Assembly (NCBI GenBank): GCA_021851335.1
Contig: JAJZEA010000006.1
Location: forward strand, 1-64,000
Reading direction: 5' to 3'
Length of the DNA stretch: 64,000 nucleotides
DNA from: Acidobacteriota bacterium
GTDB taxonomy: Bacteria > Acidobacteriota > Terriglobia > Terriglobales > Acidobacteriaceae
A program made the translations under genes and the position numbers. The notes under the pieces were generated by a model, which worked only from the letters and a program-made list of their open reading frames with translations, searched no databases and was not told where the DNA came from. Below, one piece after another: positions 63,632 through 64,000 of this stretch (positions are counted from its first letter, which is position 1; the number at the start of each line of letters is the position of its first letter).

Positions 63632-64000
63632 GTGCGTGTAGAAACCCTCAACTCAGAAAGCCGAATCGGGGAATTTTGTTTGTTTGATTTTTTTCACATT
63701 GGTAATGCTCGCTCCTGTAAGTCGTCTGAACACTCACCGGCAAAATCCAGTCGCAGAATCGTTCGAGGATTTTGGGGACTCTTGTGTTTGATGGCTGCTT
63801 GCGGTTCGGGGATCGCTCAGATCGCTCCGAGAGAGTATTCCGCAAGCAACACACTGCCCGAAGCTCCGACCGCGCAATTTCAGATACAAAATGGAACGCA
63901 AAACGAGGTACAAAGTACCGCCGATGGCGCTACAACTGCTGCGGAACCGACTGCTCCCGGGGCGACTGCGGCCATCATCGGAACAGTGGAAGACACAAAC
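63632..64000 (+). CDS. Partial exported protein, N-terminus with carboxypeptidase-regulatory-like start
   Basis: An open frame runs to the window edge with at least 123 codons. A possible GTG start at 63632 and an ATG at 63791 are in the same frame. It contains a basic and hydrophobic stretch (RRIVRGFWGLLCLMAACGSGIA) typical of a signal peptide, followed by a Thr/Ala/Pro-rich region (LPEAPTAQ, TAAEPTAPG). It ends AAIIGTVEDTN, which matches the start of the beta-sandwich domain found before acidobacterial TonB-receptor plugs. It is probably the N-terminus of another such receptor or related surface protein, cut by the window edge. The start is uncertain. Confidence 0.55.
   Translation, partial: MRVETLNSESRIGEFCLFDFFHIGNARSCKSSEHSPAKSSRRIVRGFWGLLCLMAACGSGIAQIAPREYSASNTLPEAPTAQFQIQNGTQNEVQSTADGATTAAEPTAPGATAAIIGTVEDTN

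Overview
This window reads as chromosomal DNA of a Gram-negative, high-GC bacterium, most likely an acidobacterium of the Acidobacteriaceae/Terriglobus type. That placement is an inference from gene content: a TonB-dependent receptor with an N-terminal carboxypeptidase-regulatory-like domain, small outer-membrane barrels, a meso-DAP type MurE motif, glycine-rich exported proteins, and a secreted GH2 enzyme beside a receptor. No rRNA, tRNA or CRISPR array was seen. Nearly all of the window is coding, and no gene-free gap clearly exceeds 300 bases.

Layout. 1-8.8 kb: mixed housekeeping and exported genes. These are a thioredoxin-fold peroxiredoxin-like protein, exported proteins of unknown function, an orphan peptide-ABC ATPase, the two anthranilate synthase subunits placed apart and convergent (trpG +, trpE -), efp, and a scar where an IS3-type orfA fragment abuts a degraded IS481-type transposase. 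8.8-20 kb: mscL with a zinc-ribbon tail, polA, queA, a DUF374 acyltransferase-like gene, an ABC-2 exporter pair, recG and a glycine-rich secreted protein. 20.1-32.4 kb: the division and cell wall (dcw) cluster on the minus strand, transcribed mraZ-rsmH-ftsL-ftsI-murE-murF-mraY-murD-ftsW-murG, with a four-box MraZ operator upstream. It stops at murG, and murC, ftsQ, ftsA and ftsZ are absent here.

32.5-41.5 kb: a DUF2127 membrane protein, a fasciclin protein, a SRPBCC protein, a small outer-membrane barrel, an aldehyde dehydrogenase, a zinc-ribbon protein, a cyclic-nucleotide-binding protein coupled to L-serine dehydratase, rsmE and a LysR regulator. 41.6-51.4 kb: a complete branched-chain amino acid operon, leuA-leuB-leuC-leuD-ilvD-ilvB-ilvN-ilvC, divergent from the LysR gene and closed by a perfect 18-bp hairpin. 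It carries the whole ilv pathway except the transaminase and threonine deaminase, plus the leucine branch. Its LeuA lacks the leucine-sensing domain.

51.4-58.7 kb: a minus-strand group of a DUF885 protein, a GH2 glycosidase and a TonB-dependent receptor, probably for use of a glycoside. 58.8-60.5 kb: plsY-gpsA, the first steps of phospholipid synthesis. 60.5-63.5 kb: an arsenic island, arsM-arsC divergent from arsR-acr3, sharing a compact intergenic region with two overlapping promoters and an operator-like inverted repeat. The window ends inside the N-terminus of another exported protein with a carboxypeptidase-regulatory-like start.

I did not find a clear previously undescribed multi-gene system. 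The points most worth checking are the LeuA lacking its regulatory domain, the EF-P with asparagine at its tip position, the MscL zinc-ribbon tail, the seemingly proofreading-dead PolA, the possibly leaderless arsR and its overlapping control region, and the IS-on-IS scar.
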